From assembly GCA_020403245.1 (NCBI GenBank), contig JADBYA010000009.1:62001-126000 (forward strand): DNA of 64,000 nucleotides. Reading direction: 5' to 3'. Position 1 is the stretch's first letter, and every line of letters begins with the position of its first letter. The DNA is from Flavobacterium sp. (GTDB lineage Bacteria; Bacteroidota; Bacteroidia; Flavobacteriales; Flavobacteriaceae). Positions 17,575 to 25,128 of the stretch are shown piece by piece. The notes under the pieces were generated by a model. It saw only the letters and a program-made list of their open reading frames with translations, made no database searches and had not been told where the DNA came from. Made by a program: the position numbers and the translations under genes.

Positions 17575-17901
17575 ATGGAAGATAATTTCTTTGAAAGAGT
17601 TTATAGGATTGTCCGACAAATTCCCGAAGGCAAAGTAACTTCGTATGGTGCTATTGCTAAAGCTTTAGGAACAGCGCGTTCTGCTCGAATGGTTGGTTGG
17701 GCCATGAATGCTTCTCACAACACAGAAGATGTCCCAGCACACCGAGTGGTAAATAGGAAAGGATTGCTATCAGGAAAACACCATTTTGGAGGAACCAATT
17801 TAATGCAACAGTTATTAGAAAATGAGGGAATTAAGGTTGTCGATAATCAAATTGTCGATTTTGAGAAACATTTTTGGCAGCCAGAGATTAGTGGTCAGTA
17901 G
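17575..17901 (+). CDS. Alkyltransferase-like (ATL) protein of the MGMT family
   Basis: A 108-residue protein. It has the DNA-binding half of O6-alkylguanine transferases: RIVRQIPEGKVTSYGAIAKALG, then ARMVGWAMNA. The active-site motif PCHRV is PAHRV here, so the methyl-accepting cysteine is alanine. Proteins like this bind O6-alkylguanine but cannot remove the alkyl group, and hand the lesion to excision repair. It ends the trmB operon, just before the integrated element. Confidence 0.85.
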   Translation: MEDNFFERVYRIVRQIPEGKVTSYGAIAKALGTARSARMVGWAMNASHNTEDVPAHRVVNRKGLLSGKHHFGGTNLMQQLLENEGIKVVDNQIVDFEKHFWQPEISGQ

Positions 17902-17903
17902 GT

Positions 17904-17942
17904 AGTTTGTAATTATTTCGTAATTGAAAAAAAATTACAAAC
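17904..17942 (+). terminator. Inverted repeat after the ATL gene
   Basis: GTTTGTAATT and AATTACAAAC flank an 18-base loop. The stem is AT-rich and no long T run follows, so it is a weak terminator candidate for the trmB operon. Confidence 0.4.
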
Positions 17943-18015
17943 AGCTATAAATTATCATTCTTTTTTATTAACAAAACTTTTGGCTTTTGCCTTTTCACTA
18001 TTAACTTTTTCAAAG

Positions 18016-18033
18016 TATCTTTGCAATCTATAT
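18016..18033. other. Left attachment site (attL) of the element
   Basis: First copy of the 18-bp direct repeat TATCTTTGCAATCTATAT. The flanking bases differ between the two copies (G/G here, C/T at the right), so 18 bp is the full match. It includes a TAnnTTTG promoter box. Confidence 0.75.
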
Positions 18034-18127
18034 GTAGTTGTACCCCATCACTTTATTAAAACACTTATTTTTCAATACTTTACAAGTGTTAACCCCTCTT
18101 TATTTTTACAAAATATTCAATATATTC

Positions 18128-18146
18128 TGTTTTACTTTTGTTTTAC
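18128..18146 (+). promoter_or_regulatory. Left pair of TGTTTTAC repeats (possible recombinase arm sites)
   Basis: TGTTTTAC at 18128 and 18139, 11 bp apart. A matching pair lies near the right end (23845 and 23857). It overlaps the -33 region of the recombinase promoter, which would allow self-control. Confidence 0.45.
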
Positions 18147-18160
18147 TTTTTAAACTTCCT

Positions 18161-18168
18161 TATCTTTG
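18161..18168 (+). promoter_or_regulatory. -7 promoter box of the recombinase gene
   Basis: TATCTTTG matches TAnnTTTG. A TTTG at 18137-18140 lies 20 bp upstream, the expected -33 spacing. The recombinase ATG is 26 bp downstream. Confidence 0.7.
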
Positions 18169-18193
18169 ATTAATGTTTAATTGATTGTTGATT

Positions 18194-19567
18194 ATGAGTT
18201 CTATTATACTTTATAAAAAAAATAAGTTTGATGAAGTTGGTTATATTGTTTTACAATACACAAAAGAGAACAAAACAAAAAGAAAGTCATTAAAGTTTAA
18301 AATGACACAAAAGGACTTTGATAAGACTTTTGATAAAGAGTTTAAGAGATTTAAGAGAACCACCTTATTTGATTATCAAAGAATAAACAATTTAATTGAT
18401 GAAAACATTAATGTAGATGTTTTTAATGATGTTATAGTTTATAATGATACCTTCTTATCATATATCAAAGAATGTAAAGATTTAAAGACTAATATATCTA
18501 CAATAAAGAGTTATGAAAGTTCTTATAACTTATTAGAAACTTATTTAAAATCTATTGATAAGTTAGATATAAAGATTACTGATGTAAATAAAGACTTTGT
18601 TATAAAGTTTAAGAATTATTTAAGTGATGGTAGTAGATTACAATCAACTATAAAGAGTTATTTTAATGTTTATAAAACTATATTTAACAAATCTATTGAA
18701 GACAATTTATATAGATATTCCAATCCATTCAATAAGGTAGATTTTAAGATTACCATTAAGAAAAAAAGAGTTTTAAACTCTCTTGATTTAGATAAAATGA
18801 TAATGTTAGATTTTGATAATAAATACTTTATTGAGAGTAGATTATTTTTATTACAATTCTTTTTAAATGGTAGTAGATTAAGTGATGTGATGTTATTAAA
18901 AAATAGTGATATTGGTTATGATGAGATTAACTTAATTATGTTAAAGACTAAACAAAACATACCAATTGAAATGAGTAATGAGATTAGAAGATTAATCTAT
19001 GAGATTATTTTTAAAAGTCATTATAGAGGTAGTGAAGACACATCAAAGTTATACAGGTATTTGAAGACTAATAGTAAAGATTATCTGTTTAAAGACTATA
19101 TAAATAGTGATTTATTTAATAACTATGATAAGAAGACACATTTTAATTTAACTCAATATAAACATTATAAAGTTTTAATAGTTAGATATAATAATAACTT
19201 AAAAGAACTATGTAAAAAGTTAAATTTAAGTGAGATTGTAAGTAGTCATAATTCCAGACATACTTTTACAAATGAGATTTTAAAATTACCAAATGTTAAT
19301 GTTAATGATGTTAGAATGATGTTGGGTCATTCTAATTTACAGACCACTCAATCCTACATCTCACTTGGTTTTAAGAGTGATAAAAGTAGAGAATTACAAA
19401 AAGAATATAGAAAACAATTTAGTAGTATATTAGATAATAAAGAAAACTACCAAAAAGAAGAAACTAAAAAAGAAATGGTTAAGAACTATTTAGAAAATAG
19501 AAAATTAAATAAAGTAGAAATTATCTATGAGAAAAAAGATAAACCCAAAAGACCACCAATGATTTAA
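18194..19567 (+). CDS. Tyrosine recombinase (integrase) of the element
   Basis: A 457-residue site-specific recombinase. The N-terminal region (about 1-90) is an arm-binding-like domain; residues about 95-200 form the SAM-like core-binding domain (TIKSYESSYNLLETYLKS). The catalytic domain has Arg in NGSRLSDVMLLKNSDI, HxxR in HNSRHTFT, His in MMLGHSNLQTT and the nucleophile Tyr in QSYISLG. The ATG at 18194 is preferred over the TTG at 18185. The gene is very AT-rich and uses AGA, TTA and ATA codons heavily, unlike the neighbours. It should move the element at the 18-bp repeats. Confidence 0.9.
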   Translation: MSSIILYKKNKFDEVGYIVLQYTKENKTKRKSLKFKMTQKDFDKTFDKEFKRFKRTTLFDYQRINNLIDENINVDVFNDVIVYNDTFLSYIKECKDLKTNISTIKSYESSYNLLETYLKSIDKLDIKITDVNKDFVIKFKNYLSDGSRLQSTIKSYFNVYKTIFNKSIEDNLYRYSNPFNKVDFKITIKKKRVLNSLDLDKMIMLDFDNKYFIESRLFLLQFFLNGSRLSDVMLLKNSDIGYDEINLIMLKTKQNIPIEMSNEIRRLIYEIIFKSHYRGSEDTSKLYRYLKTNSKDYLFKDYINSDLFNNYDKKTHFNLTQYKHYKVLIVRYNNNLKELCKKLNLSEIVSSHNSRHTFTNEILKLPNVNVNDVRMMLGHSNLQTTQSYISLGFKSDKSRELQKEYRKQFSSILDNKENYQKEETKKEMVKNYLENRKLNKVEIIYEKKDKPKRPPMI

Positions 19568-19570
19568 AGA

Positions 19571-20068
19571 TTATAATTTATGATTTACTTTATATCTATA
19601 TTTACCATTATTACTATTAGTATGGTTAATGTCTTCTCTTCCATATTTAATTGACAAACAATTGATATTTTCTTCAAGACAAATTTCTCCTATTTCATCT
19701 TCATTTAATCCATTTTGATTAATCTCACTCAAATTGTTGATTAATATTTGACCTTCAATAGTTTTAAATCTAATGTCAAAATTATTTTCTATTATTTTAT
19801 TGTAATAATCTTCACCACATATCATATATAACTCTTTACAAGTTTTGTCATTTTTGTCAAAAACATAAACATAACATACTTTGTCATTATCTAAATAAGT
19901 CTTTTTAAATCTTCTAATTTGTGGTTGATGATTTAGTCCAATATCTCCATTTGGATATCTATAACTAAAATCTTTCCAGGTTTTGTTATAACAAAAAATT
20001 GAAATAATATCTTCTCTACCATATTTTTCTGTTGGTATTTCACTAATGTCTAATAATTCAATCTCCAT
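19571..20068 (-). CDS. Unknown protein with duplicated KYGREDI motif
   Basis: A 165-residue acidic protein. The motif KYGREDI occurs twice, near the N-terminus (TEKYGREDIISIFC) and near the C-terminus (SIKYGREDINHTN), which suggests two copies of one small fold. No membrane segment or signal peptide is seen. The ATG at 20068 is chosen over a TTG 9 bp upstream. It is convergent with the recombinase gene, with the stops 3 bp apart. I do not recognise a family. Confidence 0.55.
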   Translation of the reverse strand: MEIELLDISEIPTEKYGREDIISIFCYNKTWKDFSYRYPNGDIGLNHQPQIRRFKKTYLDNDKVCYVYVFDKNDKTCKELYMICGEDYYNKIIENNFDIRFKTIEGQILINNLSEINQNGLNEDEIGEICLEENINCLSIKYGREDINHTNSNNGKYRYKVNHKL

Positions 20069-20257
20069 AAGTATCAATTTTTGATATACAAAAATACAAA
20101 ATGATAAAATATTCTTATGGAAGTAATGTTTATTTTATTAACATTCTTTGTTTTTACTAATTAAGTTTGTCCATACAAGTATATACAAAAGTGTTTTTTT
20201 CTGTAAAAAATCCTTACTTTCAAAAACAACTTAATTTCTTTTTCATATATAATTTAA

Positions 20258-20275
20258 AGTTGATCCAAATCAACT
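20258..20275. promoter_or_regulatory. Perfect palindrome upstream of the small-gene operon
   Basis: AGTTGAT and ATCAACT flank CCAA, ending 9 bp before the ATG at 20285. It could be an operator for the HTH-like protein encoded nearby, or a hairpin over the ribosome-binding region. Confidence 0.45.
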
Positions 20276-20284
20276 CAAAAAATA

Positions 20285-20572
20285 ATGTCTGTTATGAAAA
20301 AGAAAAAACACCTCCACACAAACTTTATCAAGTTTATTTTAGAAAAGTATAGTCAAGAACTTCCTGATGAAGAAACAAATGTTTCTAATAGAAAACTTGA
20401 AGATGAATTTGATGAAATAATCAATGGTCAAGAAGTGAAAAAAGATGAAGTTCAAGATGAAATTGAAAATGATGAAGATGATGAAAACATTGACAACCTT
20501 GTAAAAGAATACCAGTTATTGGAGAAAAAATATAAGTTAAAATCAAATGGTAGAATTTATAATAAAAGATAA
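20285..20572 (+). CDS. Small acidic protein, first gene of an overlapping set
   Basis: A 95-residue protein with a basic N-terminus (MKKKKHLHTNF) and a very acidic middle (DEVQDEIENDEDDENID), ending in a short helix LEKKYKL. The motif LEKKYKL also occurs in the element's 21725-22102 protein. Its 3' end overlaps the next gene by 26 bases. I do not recognise a family. The charge pattern would fit a DNA- or partner-binding accessory protein, but that is a guess. Confidence 0.55.
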   Translation: MSVMKKKKHLHTNFIKFILEKYSQELPDEETNVSNRKLEDEFDEIINGQEVKKDEVQDEIENDEDDENIDNLVKEYQLLEKKYKLKSNGRIYNKR

Positions 20573-20762
20573 TAGAAAACTATATGACATTGAAACTATG
20601 AAACAAGTTCTTAAAGTTCCAAAATCAAAAATCCAAAGAGAATTAAAGAGTATTGATGGTGAAATTATTAAGTATAAAAACTTATTTCTTTACCCAGAGA
20701 CAACTTTATTCAAATTGATGGAAATAATACTTATAGAAAAATTAGAAAAGAATAATGGTTGA
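20547..20762 (+). CDS. Small HTH-like protein, possible excisionase or regulator
   Basis: A 71-residue protein. The segment LYDIETMKQVLKVPKSKIQR, followed by a short linker and YKNLFLYPETTLFKL, has the layout of a winged helix-turn-helix of the excisionase/MerR type. It overlaps the gene before it by 26 bases and the one after by 8 (ATGGTTGA), so translation is probably coupled. The DNA-binding role is inferred only from pattern and size. Confidence 0.5.
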   Translation: MVEFIIKDNRKLYDIETMKQVLKVPKSKIQRELKSIDGEIIKYKNLFLYPETTLFKLMEIILIEKLEKNNG

Positions 20763-20907
20763 TTTTGATAAGATTAGGAAATGTGAGGAAACAATTAAAA
20801 GAGATAAAGAGAAATTAGAAATTGAAAAAGATTTTAAAAAAAGGGAAAAGATAAAATTGAAAATAAAGATTGAGGAAATTAAAATCAAAATTGAAAGACT
20901 TAACTAA
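20755..20907 (+). CDS. Tiny coiled-coil protein
   Basis: A 50-residue protein starting MVDFDKIRKCEETIK, almost entirely charged helix (KLEIEKDFKKREKIKLKIKI). The heptad-like spacing of Ile and Leu suggests a coiled coil. The ATG overlaps the stop of the previous gene by 8 bases, which supports a real coupled gene despite its size. Function unknown. Confidence 0.5.
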   Translation: MVDFDKIRKCEETIKRDKEKLEIEKDFKKREKIKLKIKIEEIKIKIERLN

Positions 20908-21012
20908 ACCACATAGGTTTTCAGTTAGTTCTCTGTAAAAGAACACCCCCTTATTCAATTCTCAAATTAATTTATTTAGTTTGATGATTGTCCTATTAAA
21001 TAAAGATTAATA

Positions 21013-21540
21013 ATGAGAACTTATGAATTAAAACCTCATCAAAATCAAATACTAAATGAGGTTAAAAATTTACCTAAACAAAGACTTCATTATTTAGTCA
21101 TTCAACAGAACAGAAACAAACCTAACTTTACATTGAAGGAGTTAAAGAAACATATTAGAACAGGAATTAAGAAATATGTTTATCAAATGTATCCATTCAC
21201 TAACATTAAAGATTTAGAAAAAAGAATTGTCAAATATTATTGTTTTTTTGAAACATCAGAGGAATTTTTTAAGTCCCAACACAAAAATAATATTGTTAAT
21301 GAGAATATTGAAATGAACCTTCATTTTCATTTGTTCATTACCTCAACTGATAGTAATGTTTTTGTTCCTCAATTAATAACTAATATCATATTGGAATTTT
21401 TTGGTCAGAGAAATAAACAAAGTTCTTTGTCAAAAATTGACTATAATAAAATTGAAAAATTAGAGGATAATTTTATTTTGTATCATACAAAACAGATGAT
21501 GTTTGAACCAAATTTAGATTTTATAATGAAAAACATTTAG
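21013..21540 (+). CDS. HUH-type Rep-like protein of the element
   Basis: A 175-residue protein. It contains HFH at residues 104-106 in the segment EMNLHFHLFITST, the form of the HUH metal-binding motif of rolling-circle initiators and relaxases. About 50 residues later comes YHTK (157-160) in FILYHTKQM, matching the YxxK catalytic motif. Order and spacing fit a small Rep nuclease that nicks single-stranded DNA. If so, the element can probably replicate after excision. No helicase domain is present. The identification rests on two short motifs. Confidence 0.55.
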   Translation: MRTYELKPHQNQILNEVKNLPKQRLHYLVIQQNRNKPNFTLKELKKHIRTGIKKYVYQMYPFTNIKDLEKRIVKYYCFFETSEEFFKSQHKNNIVNENIEMNLHFHLFITSTDSNVFVPQLITNIILEFFGQRNKQSSLSKIDYNKIEKLEDNFILYHTKQMMFEPNLDFIMKNI

Positions 21541-21724
21541 GTTAATCCTAATGAATGATTTTTTACTACAAGGAAAGATTAGTTGTTTTGATGAAATAAC
21601 CTTCCAAAACCAACCATTTCATTCCAAAATAACAAAAAAGAAGTTTAACTATTTCCTCATTAAATATTAATTATAATAAGAAAAATGATTATTGTAATTG
21701 TAAGTAGAAATTTAAAACAACTTT

Positions 21725-22102
21725 TTAATATTGTATGTTGTTATCTTTTTTTAACCAAACAATTTTCTTTTTCAACTTTTTTTTCTCTTTTAAGGATTTA
21801 ATATTTTTATAAATTTCACAGAAAAAAACCTTTAAATCTCCTTTGGTAATATGAGAGTAATCAATTCCCATTCTTATAATAACCTCATCTAATAATGTTT
21901 CACTTTCTAATTTGTATTTCTTTTCAAGTTTGTAATATGTTTTAACACATTTTACAATTACACTTGGTATTTCCATCAAATTACCATTAAACTCAATTAT
22001 GATAATGTAATCTGGGTCTAATTGTATTTTATCATAAATTTTTCCAAAATGAATTAACATTTGACCATTTTCAAATCTATCCTTTTCTTTTACAACTTTC
22101 AT
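21725..22102 (-). CDS. Unknown protein of the element
   Basis: A 125-residue basic protein. It begins MKVVKEKDRFENGQMLIHFG and ends in a Lys-rich helix (LKEKKKLKKKIVWLKK). The motif LEKKYKLES is like the C-terminal end of the 20285-20572 protein. No signal peptide or membrane segment. I do not recognise a family. Confidence 0.5.
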   Translation of the reverse strand: MKVVKEKDRFENGQMLIHFGKIYDKIQLDPDYIIIIEFNGNLMEIPSVIVKCVKTYYKLEKKYKLESETLLDEVIIRMGIDYSHITKGDLKVFFCEIYKNIKSLKEKKKLKKKIVWLKKDNNIQY

Positions 22103-22156
22103 TATAAATTTTTATTGAGTTTTAGAATAGAGGTTTAAGATTTTTTAATTGAAAAA

Positions 22157-22858
22157 TTAAAAATTAGATTTCAACATACTTTTCTTAACATCATAACTTG
22201 GTTCAAAGACTAACCAAAAATAAGTATTGAAAAAATCTGGTGTTAAAATACTACTATTACAATTTCTATATGTTTCACTATTCAATGGATTATTAAAACT
22301 AATGTTTAGAAAAGTTCTTTTATTTTCCATACTTATGATTAATCTTGTAGATTTAATTTCTTGACCAATTTCATCAAGTTTTTCTAAACTATTCTTATCA
22401 AAATCACATTCATAAGATTTATCTTTTAATCTACCATATTCATCAAAATATTTTTCATTTCTAATGTCCCCACCATCAAATCTCCATCCTATTGTACATT
22501 GATATTCTTTTAATTTTAGTGTGTCAAAAATAAATTTTGTGAATAAATATTTATAGTACATTGGTACTTGATATTTACAAGTACCTATTCCATTGGTATA
22601 TTGAGAACTACCATAAACTATATATCTTAATTCTGAAAGTTTTCCATTAGTAAAAGTGTAAATTAAAGTTGAAAAAATAGTTTCACCTATATTAACATTT
22701 TCAAATCTTACTTCATTTTTATCAATTTTAGGTGATAAAGGATATTCAGATTTTATAACATCTTCAATAGTACTTCCCCATTTAACACCTCTTACATCAT
22801 TTTGTGAATAAATTGAAAGTACATTTATAACCAATAATAATAAAACATATTTTTTCAT
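22157..22858 (-). CDS. Secreted cargo protein of the element, unknown function
   Basis: A 233-residue protein with signal peptide MKKYVLLLLVINVLSIYSQ. The first mature residues are NDVRGVKWGSTIEDVIKSE, an RGxxWGxxxxxV pattern seen in several small Bacteroidota envelope proteins. It has three or four cysteines (GTCKYQ, QCTIGW, ECDFD, NCNSS) that could form disulfides. It is divergent from the membrane protein gene at 22911, and the two may act together at the envelope, but this is unproven. Confidence 0.55.
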   Translation of the reverse strand: MKKYVLLLLVINVLSIYSQNDVRGVKWGSTIEDVIKSEYPLSPKIDKNEVRFENVNIGETIFSTLIYTFTNGKLSELRYIVYGSSQYTNGIGTCKYQVPMYYKYLFTKFIFDTLKLKEYQCTIGWRFDGGDIRNEKYFDEYGRLKDKSYECDFDKNSLEKLDEIGQEIKSTRLIISMENKRTFLNISFNNPLNSETYRNCNSSILTPDFFNTYFWLVFEPSYDVKKSMLKSNF

Positions 22859-22910
22859 AATAATTAATTAATAATACAATCAAATGTAATATATTTATGA
22901 AACTAATACA

Positions 22911-23546
22911 ATGAAAATTAAGATGAAAAAAAATTATTTGATAATATTATCTTTTCTGTATTTAATAATATTATGGTTCTTATATTACTATTTAACAACA
23001 ACTAATTATGATACATTTATACAGATTTCAAGTATTGTCATTTCATTAATAAGTTTGATAGTTGTATTATTTTTATATGATAAATTTGGTATAAAAGGGT
23101 TTGTCAAACAAAGAGAATTAGAGAAAATAAAAGAGTTGAAAAACATCCTAACAAAGTCAAGATATTTTTACCTTGAACAAAATACTCATCAAATTTCTGA
23201 TAAATCAATTAGTCTTATCAACATTGATTTTAATAATACAATTGTTATTGAAAAAAGTATTTTAGATAACTTATATTTAAGTCTTAACCTTATAATTAAT
23301 AACCCATTTTTCCCAGAAAAATTAGATTTAGATTTTAGTTATTTTCATTTTTCCAAACATAAACTTTATGATGAAAGTATGAATAAAGTATATGATGAAA
23401 GTATTAATAATTTTTACCTTATAAATACCTCAAATTTATTTCCTGAAACATTAGAACCTAAAAATTACAGGATATTAAATGAAAATTTTTCTAATTTTTA
23501 TTCCACTTCAATCAATACTATAATTGATTATGAAGAAAAACTTTAA
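22911..23546 (+). CDS. Two-segment membrane protein of the element, unknown function
   Basis: A 211-residue protein. Two hydrophobic segments lie at about 8-28 (LIILSFLYLIILWFLYYYL) and 37-58 (ISSIVISLISLIVVLFLYD), followed by about 150 soluble residues rich in Asn, Ser and aromatic residues. The ATG at 22923 is an alternative start. The tail contains a short repeat, YDESMNKVYDESINN. This layout is common in phage-exclusion or signalling membrane proteins, but nothing here identifies a function. Confidence 0.5.
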   Translation: MKIKMKKNYLIILSFLYLIILWFLYYYLTTTNYDTFIQISSIVISLISLIVVLFLYDKFGIKGFVKQRELEKIKELKNILTKSRYFYLEQNTHQISDKSISLINIDFNNTIVIEKSILDNLYLSLNLIINNPFFPEKLDLDFSYFHFSKHKLYDESMNKVYDESINNFYLINTSNLFPETLEPKNYRILNENFSNFYSTSINTIIDYEEKL

Positions 23547-23918
23547 TTCTCATCATTTCAAAAAGAGAATATGACTATGATTTAGATTAACCCCCTTAAT
23601 GTTTAAGAAGAGTTTTTCAACTTCTAAATTTTGGTTTTCTTTTCTAACCTACAACTATTAACAAATAGGTTAAAAATCAAAGTGTTTTTTTTATTGAATA
23701 ATCAATAATGAAATATATTGAATATGTTAATGAATGACTTTTTAATTTGAAGTTAATTAATTCTTATTTAGAATAATTATAGTTATTTTTACAACCACAA
23801 ATAAGAACAAAAAACAATAAAAATTACAAAGAAAATTATAATTATGTTTTACTTTCTGTTTTACAATTTTAAATAATTGTTATAACTAACTGATAATAAG
23901 TTAAATATAATTTACAAC
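23547..23918. other. Noncoding right end of the element
   Basis: AT-rich, with no gene seen. It contains AATATATTGAATAT (23712-23725), an exact inverted copy of the sequence at 18113-18126 near the left end, and the pair of TGTTTTAC words at 23845 and 23857. It probably carries the recombinase-binding sites. Confidence 0.5.
23845..23864 (+). promoter_or_regulatory. Right pair of TGTTTTAC repeats (possible recombinase arm sites)
   Basis: TGTTTTAC at 23845 and 23857, 12 bp apart, in the same orientation as the left pair at 18128 and 18139. Confidence 0.45.
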
Positions 23919-23936
23919 TATCTTTGCAATCTATAT
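23919..23936 (+). other. Right attachment site (attR), also the -7 box of the mrp/apbC promoter
   Basis: Second copy of the 18-bp direct repeat. Its TATCTTTG matches TAnnTTTG and lies 72 bp upstream of the mrp/apbC ATG. The sequence upstream of it belongs to the element, so any -33 region is element-derived; no clear TTTG is seen at the right distance. Confidence 0.7.
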
Positions 23937-23997
23937 TCAGTTTAAATAAAAGTAGTTTAGGTACAATAAACCATTAACTACAAACCACAAATAAAAA

Positions 23998-25128
23998 ATG
24001 AAACTAGATAGAAAAAACATACTTTCAGCCCTAGAAACTATTACTATAGCCGGCGAAGGAAAAAACATGGTGGAAAGCGGCGCGGTTAAAAACGTTCTGA
24101 TTTTTGGCAACGAAGTTACTGTAGATTTACTCATTGCTACACCAGCCATGCATATTAAAAAACGTGCTGAAGACGATATCAAAAAACTAATCCACTCCAA
24201 CTTTTCACCTGATGTTGTGGTGAAAGTAAACATCAAAGTGGAAACTCCTGAGAAAGCAAATGAAATAAAAGGAAAAGCCATTCCAGGAATTAGTAATATT
24301 ATCGCTGTAGCTTCTGGAAAAGGTGGCGTTGGTAAATCAACAGTAACAGCAAACTTAGCGGTTACCTTAGCAAAAATGGGTTTCAAAGTTGGAATCCTAG
24401 ATGCCGATATTTATGGTCCATCCATGCCCATTATGTTTGATGTCGAAAATGAAAAGCCAATTTCTGTTGAAGTTAATGGCAAATCTAAAATGAAACCGGT
24501 TGTAAGTTATGAAATCAAAATTCTGTCTATCGGATTTTTTACGGCTCCAAGTCAAGCTGTAATTTGGCGTGGACCAATGGCTTCCAAAGCGCTCAATCAA
24601 ATGATCTTTGATGCCGATTGGGGTGAATTGGATTTTATGTTAATTGATTTACCACCAGGAACAGGCGATATCCATTTATCCATCATGCAATCGTTACCAA
24701 TAACAGGAGCAGTTGTCGTGAGCACACCTCAAGCGGTAGCTTTGGCCGATGCAAAAAAAGGTGTTTCCATGTTTTTATCAGATGCGATTAATGTTCCTGT
24801 TCTTGGAATTATAGAAAATATGGCATACTTCACTCCAGAAGAACTTCCAAATAATAAATACTATATCTTTGGTAAAGAAGGGGCAAAAAATTTAGCTGAA
24901 GATTTACAAGTGCCGTTTTTAGGTGAAGTTCCATTAGTGCAAAGCATTCGCGAAGCCGGAGATTATGGTAGGCCAGCAGCTTTGCAAACGGCATCGGTAA
25001 TTGAAAAAGTATTTGAAGAAATTACTCGAAATGTGGTTCAAGAAACAGTAAACAGAAACGAAAGTTTACCACCAACAGAAGCAATCAAAATTACAACCAT
25101 GGCAGGATGTTCCGCTGTGAAAAAATAG
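23998..25128 (+). CDS. apbC: Mrp/ApbC-type P-loop iron-sulfur carrier protein
   Basis: A 376-residue protein. Residues about 1-80 form a MIP18/DUF59-like domain; then the deviant Walker A SGKGGVGKST near residue 107 and LDADIYGPSMP. Family members carry and transfer Fe-S clusters to apoproteins. The usual C-terminal CxxC that binds the cluster in many ApbC proteins is not seen: the region after ENMAYF reads TPEELPNNKYY. The only late cysteine is near the end (GCSAVKK). It is followed by a NifU-like gene and a ferredoxin reductase gene, which supports an Fe-S role. Its promoter is altered by the inserted element. Confidence 0.9.
   Translation: MKLDRKNILSALETITIAGEGKNMVESGAVKNVLIFGNEVTVDLLIATPAMHIKKRAEDDIKKLIHSNFSPDVVVKVNIKVETPEKANEIKGKAIPGISNIIAVASGKGGVGKSTVTANLAVTLAKMGFKVGILDADIYGPSMPIMFDVENEKPISVEVNGKSKMKPVVSYEIKILSIGFFTAPSQAVIWRGPMASKALNQMIFDADWGELDFMLIDLPPGTGDIHLSIMQSLPITGAVVVSTPQAVALADAKKGVSMFLSDAINVPVLGIIENMAYFTPEELPNNKYYIFGKEGAKNLAEDLQVPFLGEVPLVQSIREAGDYGRPAALQTASVIEKVFEEITRNVVQETVNRNESLPPTEAIKITTMAGCSAVKK

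Larger units (their letters stand above)
18016..23936. mobile_element. Small integrated element (about 5.9 kb) with tyrosine recombinase and HUH protein
   Basis: The element is bounded by an exact 18-bp direct repeat, TATCTTTGCAATCTATAT (18016-18033 and 23919-23936). Its genes are visibly more AT-rich and Lys/Asn/Ile-rich than the flanks. Content in order: tyrosine recombinase, a minus-strand unknown, three overlapping tiny genes, an HUH Rep-like protein, two minus-strand unknowns and a two-segment membrane protein. No phage structural or conjugation gene is seen. The right end lies 61 bp before the mrp/apbC start codon, so the element sits in that gene's promoter region. It may be an integrated plasmid-like or satellite element. 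Confidence 0.8.

Noticed and set aside
20167..20352. 61-codon plus-strand frame in the element
   Set aside because: It overlaps the better-supported gene at 20285 in another frame and crosses the palindrome; no ribosome-site or motif support.
17902..23997. Insertion sequence or prophage explanation for the AT-rich block
   Set aside because: There is no DDE transposase and no terminal inverted repeat typical of IS elements, and no capsid, terminase, tail or lysis gene is recognisable.
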